The notes beneath the pieces were generated by a model. It ran no database searches, had not been told where the DNA came from, and saw only the letters and a program-made list of their open reading frames with translations. The translations under genes were made by a program, and so were the position numbers. From positions 1 through 6,729 of the forward strand of contig CADBNP010000063.1 of assembly GCA_902796095.1 (NCBI GenBank): 6,729 nucleotides of DNA, read 5' to 3'. Shown piece after piece: positions 5,163-6,729 of the stretch; the stretch's first letter is position 1; each line of letters opens with the position of its first letter. The DNA is from an uncultured Aeromonadales bacterium (GTDB lineage: Bacteria; Pseudomonadota; Gammaproteobacteria; Enterobacterales; Succinivibrionaceae).

Positions 5163-6284
5163 ATGATCAGAAAACTGCTTGGTCTGGTATTAGGTGCAAC
5201 TGTCTGCCTTATGCTGACTTCACATACAGTCAACGCCGGTGAAGCTGAGACTCCTGCTCCCGCAGCCCAGAAGGTTATCCTGGATTCAGATATGGTAGCT
5301 CTGTTTGATGACGGTATTGCCATGATGATGCTTTACCGCCATCCCGAAATAGATCTTCTGGGAGTAGTGACCGTTACCGGGAATTCATGGGCAAACGACG
5401 GAACTGCCCACCTGGTCAGACAGCTTGAGCTTATCGGCGGTCTGGAAAAAGCTCCCACCATGGCCATAGGTGCACAGTTTCCTGTCCGCAAGGCCGGTTT
5501 TACAAAGGAACTGCTGAAAAAGGAACTGGCCGATTTCGGCGATGTCATGGACAGTTATATCGGAGCACAGGAAACAGAAAATCCGAAAACATGGCAGGAA
5601 GCATACAGGAACCTGTACAAGAAGGATCCTCCATCAGTAAATGTAAGAAATGACGGAGTTGACTACCTTATTGAAATGGCGCACAAATATCCTCATCAGA
5701 TAAAGCTTATAGCCATTGGTCCGGCAACCAACATAGCAAAAGCAGTGGAAAAGGATCCGGAGATTGCTTCTCTCTTTGATGAAATCATATATATGGGCGG
5801 CGCCTTCTGGGTCAGGGGAAATGCTCACGAAGCTGCCGAATTCAACATCTGGCTGGATCCGGAATCGGCAAAAACGGCATACCGGGCTCCATTTGATCGT
5901 CAGCTGTTCATATCCCTGGATGTAACAGACAAAACAATCATGGATCGCAGCAGATTCGAAGCCATCAAGTCTCATATCAAAAACCCTGAACTGCTCAAAC
6001 TTTTCAACAGTTCATTCATTGCACAGCGGTTCGAAAAGGAAAAGGATTTCAGCTGGTTTGTATGGGATGTAATTGCATCAGCCGTCGCCATAGATCCGTC
6101 CCTGATCACATCAATGCATACCGCATACATTGACTGTGTCGCAGTTCCGGGAGCGCAGTACGGAAGAACAGTGCCGTACAACAAGGATGAGGCTCCAAAA
6201 GGAACAAGACCTGCAGATATCGTTATCGATATAGATCAGGACAGGTTCTGGAAAATGCTGTATACAAGTCTTGAATCTTTCTGA
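5163..6284 (+). CDS. Secreted (periplasmic) nucleoside hydrolase
   Basis: Predicted to cleave the N-glycosidic bond of ribonucleosides to give base plus ribose. The 373-residue precursor has a Sec signal peptide (1-25, hydrophobic core LLGLVLGATVCLML, cleavage after VNA). IU-NH fold landmarks are the Ca2+ cluster DSDMVALFDD (41-50), GN (73-74), AIGAQFPV (101-108), GPATN (186-190, Thr189), MGGAFWVRGN (211-220), AAEFN (224-228), LDVT (252-255) and WDVIASAVAIDP (301-312, Asp302). The Asp motif has five residues between Asp43 and Asp49 instead of the usual three, and Trp301 replaces the His found in the classical inosine-uridine enzymes. This suggests a distinct subfamily with unknown base preference. 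The start at 5163 is chosen for its GAGG 6 nt upstream and for the signal peptide; an in-frame ATG at 5085 with its own good ribosome site would add 26 residues. No clear terminator follows the gene. Confidence 0.93.
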   Translation: MIRKLLGLVLGATVCLMLTSHTVNAGEAETPAPAAQKVILDSDMVALFDDGIAMMMLYRHPEIDLLGVVTVTGNSWANDGTAHLVRQLELIGGLEKAPTMAIGAQFPVRKAGFTKELLKKELADFGDVMDSYIGAQETENPKTWQEAYRNLYKKDPPSVNVRNDGVDYLIEMAHKYPHQIKLIAIGPATNIAKAVEKDPEIASLFDEIIYMGGAFWVRGNAHEAAEFNIWLDPESAKTAYRAPFDRQLFISLDVTDKTIMDRSRFEAIKSHIKNPELLKLFNSSFIAQRFEKEKDFSWFVWDVIASAVAIDPSLITSMHTAYIDCVAVPGAQYGRTVPYNKDEAPKGTRPADIVIDIDQDRFWKMLYTSLESF

Positions 6285-6380
6285 CACTTACAGATCTACC
6301 GCTATCTTCCATAAATGGGCTGCTGCATGACTTTCTCCAATCAGGGAAACCTCATACGACAGCCCTGTCACTTACAAATC
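6281..6380. repeat. Imperfect 16-bp direct repeat after nucleoside hydrolase
   Basis: CTGACACTTACAGATC (6281-6296, overlapping the stop codon) and CTGTCACTTACAAATC (6365-6380) agree at 14 of 16 bases and are 84 bp apart. The 125 bp from 6285 to 6409 hold no gene and no T-tailed hairpin; a GGGCTG/CAGCCC pair (about 37-nt loop) is too open to call a terminator. Confidence 0.4.
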
Positions 6381-6409
6381 ACAGACTGTATACGTTTCAG
6401 AGAAACTCT

Positions 6410-6697
6410 CTAAATCTCTTCAAACAGAACTATTTTAAAGTTTTTTATGACGGCAACAACACGGTGAAGTACCGTTCCCTGCTGCAGCACCTGCAGTTTG
6501 TGATCCTGTCCGTACTGTTTAAGCTGTGCAAGAACTTCTCTGCAGGCACCGTCCGCCCTGCTGTCAGACGCATCAGATCTGAGATATTTAAGTTCAATCA
6601 GATAGCTGTGAACTACTCCTGTACTTCTGTTCTGTGGATAAAGGAGTAGGCTCTGTTCAGGAAAAGTGTTGATTTTGCTAATTGTGATGTATATCAC
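6410..6697 (-). pseudogene. Remnant of AAA-ATPase-like / PD-(D/E)XK nuclease-domain protein, C-terminal end only
   Basis: The minus-strand frame ends in TAG at 6412-6410. From about 6649 on it reads LLLYPQNRSTGVV, then HSYLIELKYLRSDASDS, then EVLAQLKQYGQDHKL and finally VVAVIKNFKIVLFEEI. This resembles the C-terminal PD-(D/E)XK domain (DUF1703/PDDEXK_9 type) that follows an AAA-ATPase-like domain in a family of roughly 500-residue proteins often present in many copies in gut anaerobes. The Glu-x-Lys pair (ELK) of the nuclease core is kept. The upstream Asp strand and the whole ATPase domain are missing. The 16 residues before LLLYP look unrelated, the frame is closed by TAA at 6703-6701, and neither other minus-strand frame continues the family. 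There is no ribosome site. I infer a decayed, 5'-truncated gene; the family match is from memory. Confidence 0.65.
6613..6649. repeat. 8-bp inverted repeat at the truncated end of the remnant
   Basis: CTACTCCT (6613-6620) and AGGAGTAG (6642-6649) are exact inverse complements separated by 21 bp. The right arm ends where similarity of the remnant to its family seems to begin. No T run follows on either strand, so it is not an obvious terminator. Confidence 0.4.
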
Positions 6698-6698
6698 G
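6683..6698 (+). promoter_or_regulatory. CRP-like operator
   Basis: TGTGA-TGTATA-TCACG matches the CRP palindrome TGTGA-N6-TCACA at nine of ten arm positions and has AT-rich flanks (AAT before, TTTT after). The inner GTGAT-N4-ATCAC is fully symmetric, so a related CRP/FNR-family protein is also possible. Its centre is at 6690.5. Confidence 0.6.
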
Positions 6699-6714
6699 TT
6701 TTAGTACAATTACT

Positions 6715-6725
6715 TATAATATAAA
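6715..6725 (+). promoter_or_regulatory. Candidate -10 elements of a promoter leaving the window
   Basis: TATAAT (6715-6720) and an overlapping TATAAA (6720-6725) lie downstream of the CRP-like site. With the second, the start would fall near 6732 and the CRP centre at -41.5, the classic class II position; with the first it would be -36.5. There is no good -35, as expected for an activator-dependent promoter. The gene it would serve is outside the window. Confidence 0.45.
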
Positions 6726-6729
6726 TATA

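Overview
The window looks like chromosomal DNA of a gammaproteobacterium. RpsB, EF-Ts and UMP kinase align almost residue for residue with my recollection of the E. coli proteins (for example, RpsB begins MANVTMRDML). The GC content is moderate, the lipoprotein and signal peptides are Gram-negative in style, and a CRP-like site sits at the right edge. The gene content (extracytoplasmic nucleotide scavenging, and a fragment of an AAA-ATPase-like/PD-(D/E)XK protein) would suit an anaerobic gut lineage such as Succinivibrionaceae, but that family placement is inference only.

Left part (1-2940, minus strand): a conserved translation/nucleotide operon transcribed right to left as rpsB, tsf, pyrH. 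It has a sigma70-type promoter with a perfect TATAAT near 2871-2876 and a structured rpsB leader (2743-2864). A terminator-like hairpin lies between rpsB and tsf, another lies in the pyrH leader, and a strong intrinsic terminator follows pyrH. The hairpins in both gaps suggest that expression is stepped down or adjusted along the operon.

Middle part (2901-6284): a divergent gene pair. On the minus strand is a 611-residue lipoprotein 5'-nucleotidase of the UshA type, followed by its own intrinsic terminator. On the plus strand is a 373-residue nucleoside hydrolase with a Sec signal peptide. Together they would convert nucleotides outside the cytoplasm first to nucleosides and then to free base plus ribose. 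The 368-bp gap between them (4795-5162) holds a candidate 27-codon small ORF on the minus strand, a good plus-strand promoter and a 19-bp perfect palindrome around an alternative in-frame start.

Right part (6285-6729): no intact gene. It contains short direct and inverted repeats and a 5'-truncated remnant of an AAA-ATPase-like protein's C-terminal PD-(D/E)XK nuclease domain (minus strand). At the edge, a CRP-like operator with AT-rich -10 elements points out of the window to a plus-strand gene that is not visible. I saw no CRISPR array, tRNA, rRNA or insertion sequence. The window is mostly ordinary core genome. The parts worth a second look are the RNA leaders, the divergent nucleotide-scavenging pair, and the gene remnant.
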